DNA of 36,420 nucleotides from Mesorhizobium helmanticense (GTDB lineage Bacteria; Pseudomonadota; Alphaproteobacteria; Rhizobiales; Rhizobiaceae). The notes beneath the pieces are model-generated. The model was given only the letters and a program-made list of their open reading frames with translations. It searched no databases and had not been told where the DNA came from. The position numbers were made by a program, and so were the translations under genes. Shown here piece after piece: positions 18,394 through 26,540 of the stretch; position 1 is the stretch's first letter, and each line of letters begins with the position of its first letter. The DNA lies in contig NZ_PZJX01000013.1 in assembly GCF_003034915.1 (NCBI RefSeq), positions 1 through 36,420 of the forward strand. The letters are read 5' to 3'.

Positions 18394-19362
18394 CTAGGCG
18401 GGTTTTCCCGGCAAGGCGGTTGCATCCAGCCATCTGCGCAAAGCCGCCGCATACACCTTGCGCCATCCGGTTTGTGGCACGGTGAGGAACCAGGATCGAC
18501 GCAAGTCCCAGGTCTCGCCGCACAGATCCCTGAGCCTGGTGTTGATGATGCCCTTGCCGGACAGCGGATAGACGGAAAACTCGGAAAAGAAGATCTCACC
18601 GTTCAACTGGTAGAAATCACAACGCATATGGTCAAACGGCGCCGTCAGCGTTTCCGCGATCTCGCGCATGCGAAGGAATGATGCGGGCAGGTCGATCTTC
18701 ACCCACTGGTCGCCGCTGCCGGCGGGCGGCGCGGCATAATGCCCGTCACGATCGAAGTGACACTTCAGTTCGTTGCCATGCTCGTCCCGGCGCGTCGCAT
18801 AGACATAGGCCGTCGTCCCGCTCGATACATGGAACTTGTATTCCAGGCGAATCGGTTGTCCTTCCTCCAGAAGCACCTCCTCGACGAAGATGCATCGTGA
18901 GGCGCCCTTGTAAGCCCACTCGCCAAACTTCTTGCCGTAGCGCCGCCGCATCCAGCGGGATGCGCGTCTGCGCAGCCTCGCTTCGTCCAACTCGCCGTTG
19001 CGGATCATCATGTTCCAGCGGCAGCCGTGATTGGCCTTGACCATGACATCGCCAGCAAGCAGCTCCGCCGGGATTAGCGCCGCATTGTGCCCGGACCACA
19101 GCACTTTCGCGGTGTTCAGCTGAGGGCAGACGGACAAGGCATATGTCTTCGAGGCGAGCTTGTCGCAAGCGGTCGCGAAGAAAGGATTGTGGTCGAAAAT
19201 CTTTCGCCACAGGAATTTATCGACGTAGGAAGCCGGCTTGGCCGGATTCGGCAACACGCCGCTGTGGTTGTAGGTGCGGACACTAATCACGGGATGGCGG
19301 ACAAAACACCACGTCCTCGCCAGAGCCAGAACGGTGCGGTCGGTCATTCGCAACGCTGACAC
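18394..19362 (-). CDS. TupA-like ATP-grasp ligase
   Basis: I chose GTG 19362, which is preceded by GAGGTAACACC, a well-spaced Shine-Dalgarno, 4 bp after the stop of the upstream gene; ATG 19347 and ATG 19383 are alternatives. The 322-residue product matches the TupA-like ATP-grasp family: PASYVDKFLWRKIFDHNPFF, then ACDKLASKTYAL, the nucleotide-binding VMVKANHGCRWNMMI, GEWAYKGASRCIFVEEVL, YKFHVSSG, and the metal-binding end HMRCDFYQLNGEIFFSEFSVYPLSG. Family members are named after TupA of teichuronopeptide synthesis and usually sit in surface-polysaccharide clusters; they are expected to form an amide bond with ATP. Here the partner is a NAS-like protein, which is unusual. The substrate is unknown. 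Confidence 0.82.
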   Translation of the reverse strand: MSALRMTDRTVLALARTWCFVRHPVISVRTYNHSGVLPNPAKPASYVDKFLWRKIFDHNPFFATACDKLASKTYALSVCPQLNTAKVLWSGHNAALIPAELLAGDVMVKANHGCRWNMMIRNGELDEARLRRRASRWMRRRYGKKFGEWAYKGASRCIFVEEVLLEEGQPIRLEYKFHVSSGTTAYVYATRRDEHGNELKCHFDRDGHYAAPPAGSGDQWVKIDLPASFLRMREIAETLTAPFDHMRCDFYQLNGEIFFSEFSVYPLSGKGIINTRLRDLCGETWDLRRSWFLTVPQTGWRKVYAAALRRWLDATALPGKPA

Positions 19363-19366
19363 GGTG

Positions 19367-20191
19367 TTACCTCGCGCGCCCATATGAGGCCGACAAGCCT
19401 TTTCTCCCGACGAACACATCCCTCGTCATGTTCTGTGAGATGCTGGTGCGACCGGTGACTTCGAGCCGGGGATCAAGCGTCCGTTCAGCGCTTTCAGCCC
19501 ACAACCTGCCAAGCGAATAGGGCTCCCATAGAACGATCTGGACGTTTTCCGGTGCGGTGTCGGCAATGCGCGACACGACAGCCGCCTTTGGAGACACCAT
19601 GCTGGCGACATAGACGAATTGCGCCTCGCAATAGTCGTAGTCGCGACCGTCGCAAAGCTCAGCGCGTATGCGATCGTAGCCGAGCTTTGCCGCGAGCCTG
19701 TTCGCCGTCTCGACCGCCTCCGGCACGATGTCGAGACCGACGATTTCCGGAACGGCGGCCTCGTCGTGAATGCGAAACATTGTGAACGGCCGCCCACCGC
19801 AGCCGACCATGACTGCACGGCGGCAGTCGCGAAAATCGACATGGTCGAAAACCTCGTTCAGCCGATTGTAGGCATCCTTGGACGACAGCACGCCTATCGA
19901 CGTTTTCCTGGCTGCGATCTGCTCAAACGAGGCCAGACCTTTCAGGTCCTGACCCAGCATCTGCCGTATCTCGGCAACGTCCTGGGCATGTACCATCTTG
20001 CCGAACGCTTCGGTGAGTGCTGGCTGGTAGGAAAACAGTTCCGCATGACTGTCCAGCAATGCTTCGCCGGCATCATGCCCCATGGCGATGCCAAGATCGC
20101 GGATGGCATTGATGAGCTCAGTCGGATTGCGGCCTTGAGACGATTCCAGAACCCGCTCGAGGTCTTCTTTCCAGGAACTCGTTTTCAGCAT
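19367..20191 (-). CDS. SAM-dependent enzyme resembling nicotianamine synthase / CntL
   Basis: The 274-residue protein has an N-terminal helical region (1-120) and a Rossmann methyltransferase core. The SAM motif is RRAVMVGCGGRPFTMFRIHD, followed by acidic GLDIVPEAVETANRLA and an ELCDGRDYDY motif. The next block FVYVASMVSPKAAVVSRI matches the position and pattern of the FLAALVGM-K-KVKVI segment of nicotianamine synthases, and LWEPYSLGRLW takes the place of their LRSAHGAR-FLY segment. The helical front end and length also fit CntL-type staphylopine enzymes, which transfer an aminobutyrate group from SAM rather than methyl. Key residues are not confirmed, so an ordinary class I methyltransferase remains possible. 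It starts a two-gene operon with the ATP-grasp gene. Confidence 0.55.
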   Translation of the reverse strand: MLKTSSWKEDLERVLESSQGRNPTELINAIRDLGIAMGHDAGEALLDSHAELFSYQPALTEAFGKMVHAQDVAEIRQMLGQDLKGLASFEQIAARKTSIGVLSSKDAYNRLNEVFDHVDFRDCRRAVMVGCGGRPFTMFRIHDEAAVPEIVGLDIVPEAVETANRLAAKLGYDRIRAELCDGRDYDYCEAQFVYVASMVSPKAAVVSRIADTAPENVQIVLWEPYSLGRLWAESAERTLDPRLEVTGRTSISQNMTRDVFVGRKGLSASYGRAR

Positions 20192-20330
20192 GTTCGCTCA
20201 TTCATCGAGACCAATGACCAGCTTTCGATTCCGAAACGGAAGGGTGCTGCGGGCGCCGCTTGAGCATCCTCTAGCAGCGCCCCACGACAACGTCTACATG
20301 ACCATTTTCGCATAGTGGGAATGGTTCATC

Positions 20331-21044
20331 ATGCCTTCTACCCATCTGACGACGATTGGCTTCGACGCCGACGACACGCTCTGGCAGAACGAGCAGTTTT
20401 TCCGCATGACCGAAAAGCGTTTTGCCGCGCTGCTTGCCGACCATGCCGAAGAGGGGCATGTCTCTGCAAGGCTGCTGGAGGCGGAGAGGCGCAACCTCGC
20501 AATCTACGGCTTCGGCATCAAGGGATTTACCCTGTCGATGATCGAGACGGCGATCGAGATCACCGAAGGTCGCGCGCCGGCCTCGGTCATCGCTGAAATT
20601 CTTGCCGCGGGCCGCGACATGCTTGACCATCCGATCGAGGCGCTGCCTCATGCGCGCGAAACCGTGGAAAAGCTGGCAGGTGCGTATCGCCTGGTGCTGA
20701 TCACCAAGGGCGACCTCTTCGACCAGGAGCGGAAGCTGGCGCAATCTGGCCTCGGAGATTTGTTCGATGCGGTCGAGATCGTCAGCGACAAGAGCGCCGC
20801 CACTTATGCCAGGATCTTCAGCCGCCACGGCGATGGCGCCGAAAAAAGCATGATGGTTGGCAACTCGCTGAAGTCGGACGTGGTGCCGGCCATTGAGGCT
20901 GGTGGTTGGGGCATCCACGTCCCGCATGAATTGACCTGGGTGCTGGAACATGTCGAGCCGCCGGTTGCCGCATCTCGCTTCCGCCAGATAGCCGATCTCG
21001 GAGAACTGCCGGGGCTGATCGAAAGCATTGGGAAAGCCGGCTGA
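20331..21044 (+). CDS. HAD-superfamily hydrolase
   Basis: The 237-residue protein has all four HAD motifs: FDADDTLW (nucleophile D12 and acid D14), LITKGD with Thr in motif II, a motif III Lys within the VSDKSAATYAR region, and MVGNSLKSDVVPAIEAG as motif IV. An alpha-helical C1-type cap lies between motifs I and II (about 18-110). It is probably a cytoplasmic phosphatase for a small phosphorylated metabolite; the substrate cannot be read. It diverges from the NAS-like/ATP-grasp pair across 139 bp, so co-regulation is possible but not shown. ATG 20331 follows a weak GTGGGAATGG. Confidence 0.88.
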   Translation: MPSTHLTTIGFDADDTLWQNEQFFRMTEKRFAALLADHAEEGHVSARLLEAERRNLAIYGFGIKGFTLSMIETAIEITEGRAPASVIAEILAAGRDMLDHPIEALPHARETVEKLAGAYRLVLITKGDLFDQERKLAQSGLGDLFDAVEIVSDKSAATYARIFSRHGDGAEKSMMVGNSLKSDVVPAIEAGGWGIHVPHELTWVLEHVEPPVAASRFRQIADLGELPGLIESIGKAG

Positions 21045-21058
21045 CGGTCAAATCCCGG

Positions 21059-21448
21059 CTAGCCGCGTGCGAGCGCGATCAGGTTGTCGATCACCGGCTG
21101 CAGACGTTCGGGCGTGATCGGCTTGACCACCACCGCGTCGACGACGCTGGACAAGCCCAAGCTCTCGGGTGTGCCATTCTTGGTTGAAAGCAGGATTACC
21201 GAAGGCAGCAACTTGCCCGACGTCCGCCGCAGCGCGCCGATACCGGACAGCAGCGCGTCGCAGTCCTTGTTGTCGGCTCCGCCGTCGAGGACGACCGCGC
21301 CGGGAATGAGCGATCGCAACGCCGCTGCTGCGGTTTCGGGCGATTCCGAGATCGGTTTCAGCCCGGATCGTTCAACGATTTTCGAAACCACCACCCGGTT
21401 GACCGGCGATTTTCCTACGACGAGCACGCGGGTGAAGTCCGTGAGCAT
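21059..21448 (-). CDS. Single-domain receiver (CheY-like) protein with degenerate acidic pocket
   Basis: ATG 21448 (MLTDFTRVLVVGKSPVNR) follows GGGGAGTCCGAA and gives 129 residues, the size of a lone receiver domain; a TTG start at 21601 would add 51 non-conserved residues across a hairpin. The fold order is clear: VLVVGKSPVNR as beta-1, GAVVLDGGADN with the presumptive phospho-acceptor Asp, PSVILLSTKNG as beta-4 and AVVVKPIT with the conserved Lys-Pro. The acidic pair that binds magnesium at the end of beta-1 is replaced by Gly-Lys, so normal phosphorylation is doubtful. There is no output domain. It may be a phosphorylation-independent or pseudo-receiver signalling protein. Confidence 0.78.
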   Translation of the reverse strand: MLTDFTRVLVVGKSPVNRVVVSKIVERSGLKPISESPETAAAALRSLIPGAVVLDGGADNKDCDALLSGIGALRRTSGKLLPSVILLSTKNGTPESLGLSSVVDAVVVKPITPERLQPVIDNLIALARG

Positions 21449-21539
21449 TTCGGACTCCCCGTTCCGGCTCACCAAAGTCAGGTGGCTTGCAGTCTTGGTC
21501 TCGCGATTCACGGGGCGCATGGGCAGGACAACCACTTGT

Positions 21540-21609
21540 CTCTGTTTCAATGCAGAGTTGAAACAGAGCGACAATTGGCGTGAGATCGCGTCCCGTGTCA
21601 AGTTGAAAC
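21540..21609. promoter_or_regulatory. Hairpin and repeated GTTGAAAC motif upstream of the receiver gene
   Basis: CTCTGTTTCAA (21540-21550) and TTGAAACAGAG (21558-21568) form an 11-bp perfect inverted repeat with a 7-nt loop. The core GTTGAAAC recurs at 21602-21609. An AT-rich stretch (21639-21662, TATATTTTAT on the minus strand) just upstream is a likely promoter, so the hairpin would lie in a leader of roughly 180 nt. It could be a protein operator or an RNA element. Confidence 0.5.
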
Positions 21610-21697
21610 GGCGGGTTTCGAAGAGGTCGCCGCAAGCGATAAAATATAAGTTAAGTCTTTAAGCTTGAGCCGGCATTAAGGGCTGTGGAAACGAAAT

Positions 21698-21726
21698 TCA
21701 CCTGCGCAGAAAAACTGCGCAGGTGA
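21698..21726 (-). terminator. Hairpin terminator after the aceA-linked small gene
   Basis: TCACCTGCGCAG (21698-21709) and CTGCGCAGGTGA (21715-21726) are a perfect 12-bp inverted repeat around AAAAA. On the minus strand it is followed by ATTTCGTTT, a weak T-rich tract. It lies 22 bp beyond the stop of the small gene. Confidence 0.7.
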
Positions 21727-21747
21727 GGTCCGAATTCATCGGTTCGG

Positions 21748-21990
21748 TCAGCCCTGGCTCCGCTGCGTGACGATCACCGGGATCAGCAGGTCGCCCCAAT
21801 TGCCGTCGCCGCCATGGTGTCTTGCCGAACGCACGAGCTCCACCGACACGCCCGCCTCGACGGCCTTCATGACGGATTGGTTGAGTCTGTGCAGGTCATT
21901 CGCCAGCATGCGGATGGTCGCCTGCTGATCGACATTCATGGTGGTGGCCTGTTCTTCGGCCCGTTCCTTGACACGGCTGATCGATGCCAT
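21748..21990 (-). CDS. Small conserved-type hypothetical protein downstream of aceA
   Basis: ATG 21990 (MASISRVKERAEEQ) follows GGAGAAAACCA and gives 80 residues. The N-terminal half is a charged amphipathic helix (ISRVKERAEEQATTMNVDQQ, then MLANDLHRLNQSVMKAVEAG), and the C-terminal half is short beta-type sequence with HHGGDGNWGDLLIPVIV. There is no signal peptide or membrane helix. It sits 52 bp behind aceA and ahead of a terminator, so it is probably the second gene of the aceA transcript. I do not recognise a characterised family; a role in regulating or stabilising glyoxylate-cycle function is only a guess from position. Confidence 0.75.
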   Translation of the reverse strand: MASISRVKERAEEQATTMNVDQQATIRMLANDLHRLNQSVMKAVEAGVSVELVRSARHHGGDGNWGDLLIPVIVTQRSQG

Positions 21991-22042
21991 TGGTTTTCTC
22001 CTTGGCCCGCTTTGGGCGTTTCCTCTACTTGTTTCCGTTCTG

Positions 22043-23332
<1,290 letters not shown>

Positions 23333-23410
23333 GGGTACTCCGAGTGCATCTATGTCGGGTTTTGAAAACGCCAGGTCGTGGAAAACTTCGCGTCGTCGGA
23401 TGTGACATCA

Positions 23411-23570
23411 TTTACACTGCCTCGGAAAATTGGCCAGAAAAACCACAGGAATAGCAGGGAAATAAGGGAAAACCTGTATTGCGTTTGACACTGTGCGGCT
23501 GTAAATTTGTAAATATTGTAAAGGCGAAACCCGCAAATCGAAACACGATCTTGTTGTAAATTCGTGTAAA
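23411..23570. promoter_or_regulatory. TGTAAA repeat cluster between aceA and its regulator
   Basis: TGTAAA occurs as direct repeats at 23500-23505, 23508-23513, 23517-23522, 23555-23560 and 23565-23570. An inverted copy TTTACA lies at 23411-23416, on the aceA side. The spacings within the groups are 8, 9 and 10 bp, about one helical turn. TTGACA (23485-23490) stands ahead of the first group, so the repeats overlap the likely regulator promoter and suggest autoregulation. They are probably binding sites for the XRE protein encoded next door; that link is inference. Confidence 0.65.
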
Positions 23571-23576
23571 GAAATC

Positions 23577-25025
23577 ATGGCTGAGCAAAAGATATTCGCC
23601 GGACCGCGCATTCGCCGCATCCGCAACGCCAAGGGCCTGACCCAGACGGCGATGGCCGAAGGGCTCGGCATCTCGCCGTCCTATCTCAATCTCATCGAGC
23701 GCAACCAGCGGCCGCTGACGGTCCAGTTGATCCTGAAGCTGGCCTCCGTCTACAAGGTCGACCCGCACGAATTGCAGGGCGAGGCGAAAGGGGCGGTCGC
23801 CGCCTTGCGGGAAGTCTTCGCGGATCCGTTGCTGGTCGGCGAATTGCCGGGCGACCAGGAACTGATCGAGCTTGCCGAGGCGGCGCCCAATGCGTCCGCA
23901 GCGGTGGTGAAACTGTTCCGCGCCTATCGCGAGCAGGCGGAGCGGCTTTCCGATCTCAACGAGTTGCTGGCGCGGGAGGGCAGGGCTACCGCGCTTTCCG
24001 GCGCCCGCTTGCCTATCGACGAAGTGCACGAGATTTTCGAGCGCCGGCCGAACCATTTCGCCGCGCTCGAGGCGGAGGCCGAAGCCTTCACGGCGGTGCT
24101 CGATCCCGGCGACGATCTGTTCGGTGCGCTGAAGGCCTGGCTGAAGCGCGAATACGGCATCGTCGTCAAGGTGCTGCCGGTCGCCACCATGCCGAACTGG
24201 CGCCGCCGCTACGACCGCCATTCGCAGCGCCTGTTTCTGTCCGAGCGCCTGTCGCCGTTCGACCAATTGCGCGAAGTGGCGATGGAGGCCTGCCTGATCC
24301 GCATGACGGTCGCGGTGGCGGGCGAGATCCAGGCGCTGAAGCTGACCACGGACGAGGCCCGCCGGCTGGCGCGCTTCGAACTTGGCCGCTACGCCGCCCA
24401 CGCGCTGATGATGCCGTATCAGGCCTTTCAGGCGGCCGCCCACCGCGCGCGCTACGACATCGACGTATTGCGTTCGCGTTTCGGCGTCTCCTTCGAGCAG
24501 GCCGCGAACCGCCTGACCATGCTGCAGCGGCAGGGCGCGTCGGGCGTGCCGTTCTTCATGCTGGAGGTCGATAATGCCGGCAACCGCTTCCGCAAGGCGG
24601 GCAGCCAGGGCTTTCCGCAGAGCCGCTTCGGCGGCGGCTGTCCCAAACTGCCTGTCCATGCCGCCTTTACACAGCCCGGCCAGATCTTCGTCGAGGCGGT
24701 GGAAATGCCCGATGGCGCCGAGTTCCTCTGCGTCGCCCGCACGCTCGAAGGGCCACAGGGCGCGTTTGCGGAACGCCCGCGCCGCACGGCACTTCTGCTG
24801 GGCTGCGACATCGGCTTTCGCGACGAGATCGTCTACGGCGCGGCACTGCCGGGCGTGGCTGCCGCCGCAAAACCTGGACAGGGAACCAATCCGGCGACAC
24901 CGATAGGCCCCGCCTGCCGGCTCTGTGAACGCATCGGCTGCCTCGCCCGCGCCGAGCCGCCGGTCACGCGCCCGCTCGGCCTCGATGAGATGGTGACCGG
25001 ACTGAGCGCCTTCGATTTTCAGTGA
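23577..25025 (+). CDS. XRE-family short-chain fatty acid regulator (RamB/ScfR-like)
   Basis: The 482-residue protein has an N-terminal Cro/CI HTH (about 10-64; LTQTAMAEGLGISPSYLNLI), a middle IrrE/M78-like region (about 150-330) and a C-terminal domain. The C-terminal domain ends with the cysteine motif PACRLCERIGCLARAEPP, typical of the regulators that act on acetate and propionate genes. The M78-like part has no HEXXH (the site reads LREVAMEACLI), so it should be a sensor domain rather than a protease. RamB of Corynebacterium and its alphaproteobacterial relatives control isocitrate lyase, which agrees with aceA being divergent across 244 bp. The ligand may be an acyl-CoA, by analogy. Confidence 0.9.
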   Translation: MAEQKIFAGPRIRRIRNAKGLTQTAMAEGLGISPSYLNLIERNQRPLTVQLILKLASVYKVDPHELQGEAKGAVAALREVFADPLLVGELPGDQELIELAEAAPNASAAVVKLFRAYREQAERLSDLNELLAREGRATALSGARLPIDEVHEIFERRPNHFAALEAEAEAFTAVLDPGDDLFGALKAWLKREYGIVVKVLPVATMPNWRRRYDRHSQRLFLSERLSPFDQLREVAMEACLIRMTVAVAGEIQALKLTTDEARRLARFELGRYAAHALMMPYQAFQAAAHRARYDIDVLRSRFGVSFEQAANRLTMLQRQGASGVPFFMLEVDNAGNRFRKAGSQGFPQSRFGGGCPKLPVHAAFTQPGQIFVEAVEMPDGAEFLCVARTLEGPQGAFAERPRRTALLLGCDIGFRDEIVYGAALPGVAAAAKPGQGTNPATPIGPACRLCERIGCLARAEPPVTRPLGLDEMVTGLSAFDFQ

Positions 25026-25151
25026 GAGGTCGCAGGCACCTTGCCGTCTTTGCCACAATTGTCGCCGTCCGGTGGATCACGCCCGGTCGCTGCCTTTGCG
25101 TTACGCGAATGAGGCACGTTTTCGTCGTCCGTTGCGTATCTTGCCGCTCTG

Positions 25152-25201
25152 GTGCATGTCGCGCAAAAAGTGCTCCGCGGTTTTGCGACAACGACATGCA
25201 C
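25152..25201. repeat. Nested palindromic intergenic element
   Basis: Outer arms GTGCATGTCG (25152-25161) and CGACATGCAC (25192-25201) are exact inverted repeats. Immediately inside lie CGCAAAA (25162-25168) and TTTTGCG (25181-25187), also exact. The sequence type, GCATGTCG with a CGCAAAA core, is one I associate with short repeats scattered between genes in Mesorhizobium and relatives. It lies in the 211-bp gap before the EamA gene and shows no coding sign. Confidence 0.75.
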
Positions 25202-25236
25202 AAAAACAAGAACCTAAATCGCCGACAGTCGCGCCC

Positions 25237-26190
25237 ATGACCGATACCGCATCATCACCGATGGCCGTTACGCCTGTTGTCTCGCCGCAGGGCGAGCGCA
25301 TCGGCTTCCTCCTGGTGTTCCTGTCGGCGCTGATGTGGAGTTTCGGCGGCACCATTGCGCGCTTCATCGACAGCGGCGACAGTTGGACCGTGGTGTTCTG
25401 GCGCTCGGTCTGGGCCGCCGCCTTCCTGGTCTGCTTCATGATCTGGCGCGACGGCTGGCGCGGTACGCTGAAATTGTTTCGCGACATGGGCCCGCCCGGC
25501 CTTGCCGTGGCCTTCTGCTTCGCCACCGCCTCGACTTGCTTCGTCGTGGCCCTTGCCTATACCACCGTCGCCAACATCCTCTTGATGCAGGCCGGCGTGC
25601 CACTGCTGGCGGCGTTGTTGGCCTGGGCGCTGTTTCGTGAACGGGTAGCCATGGCGACCTGGGTGGCGATTGGCGCGGTCATTGCCGGCGTCGCCATCAT
25701 GGTGTCGGAATCCCTCGACGGCGCCGTCTCGCCCATCGGCGACGGATTGGCCCTGCTCATCGCCGTCATGTTTTCGATCGCCACCGTCATCACGCGCCGC
25801 TTTGCCCATGTGCGCATGACGCCGGCCACCTGCCTCGGCACGATGCTCGCCGCCGCATTCGCGGCGTCACAGGCATCGGAATTTGCCGTTTCCAGCCGCG
25901 ACATGGGCTTCCTCTTTGCCTTCGGGGTGGTCAACCTGGGTCTTGGCCTTGCCTTCTTCGCCACCGGCGCCCGGCTCGTTCCGGCGGCAATCGCCGCCCT
26001 GCTCGGCACATTCGAGCCGATCCTCGGACCGATCTGGGTCTGGCTCATCCACTCCGAGGTGCCATCGGCACGCACCATTGTCGGCGGCGCTGTCGTGGTC
26101 ACGGCGCTGCTCGTCCATATCGGGCTCGAATTCAAGCGTCAGGCGCGGCCCGTGCGGCCAGGTGTCACCGGCATGCCGTCGCCTAATTGA
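25237..26190 (+). CDS. EamA/DMT-superfamily transporter
   Basis: ATG 25237 (MTDTASSPMAVTPV) begins a 317-residue protein; a longer frame would read through the palindromic repeat and is unlikely. It has about ten transmembrane helices arranged as two EamA repeats: the first includes FLLVFLSALMWSFGGTIARF and the EamA-type AYTTVANILLMQAGVPLLAA, and the second includes ALLIAVMFSIATVITRR and LVPAAIAALLGTFEPILGP. Members of the family export or import amino acids, nucleotides or other small metabolites. The substrate cannot be inferred, and the neighbouring polyamine operon does not by itself make it a polyamine carrier. Confidence 0.88.
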   Translation: MTDTASSPMAVTPVVSPQGERIGFLLVFLSALMWSFGGTIARFIDSGDSWTVVFWRSVWAAAFLVCFMIWRDGWRGTLKLFRDMGPPGLAVAFCFATASTCFVVALAYTTVANILLMQAGVPLLAALLAWALFRERVAMATWVAIGAVIAGVAIMVSESLDGAVSPIGDGLALLIAVMFSIATVITRRFAHVRMTPATCLGTMLAAAFAASQASEFAVSSRDMGFLFAFGVVNLGLGLAFFATGARLVPAAIAALLGTFEPILGPIWVWLIHSEVPSARTIVGGAVVVTALLVHIGLEFKRQARPVRPGVTGMPSPN

Positions 26191-26540
26191 TGGCAGCGCA
26201 CGCGCCAAACCGAGATGGGCCATTGACAATGCGGCAGCCGCGCGGGCAGGCTGCAAATACGGCAACAACAAGACAGGCGTATCTTGCCAAGTCTCTCCGC
26301 CGGCCTGATCCAGACCGGAGCGCATCATTGTATTTCTGCCCGCGCAGCGGCGAAAGCTTCTGACGGCGACGGAGCGCCATCCCGACCACAATGGAAACAC
26401 CAGGCCCTGCCTGTATCGCTCCGGCATGGTGCCGGCGATTCACGCTTGTTGCCTTCTGGAAAGCTCAATAATCTGAAGCAGATGCCGGCCGCGCGGACGC
26501 TGCCGGGCCGGCGACGGTACAATCACCAAAGGAGAATGGC
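26191..26540 (+). other. Intergenic region between EamA gene and potF
   Basis: This 350-bp stretch has no convincing gene. It holds a hairpin GCAGCC/GGCTGC (26234-26239 and 26249-26254) without a T-run, and a GCCGGCC/GGCCGGC inverted repeat (26484-26490 and 26506-26512) about 30 bp before potF. The potF Shine-Dalgarno is AAAGGAGAATGGC. TTGACA near 26223 lacks a matching -10, so the promoter was not located. Confidence 0.5.

Noticed and set aside
23412..25058. 548-codon open frame on the minus strand opposite the XRE regulator
   Set aside because: Its composition is antisense-like and it would run through the operator region; the plus-strand protein has clear HTH and cysteine motifs.
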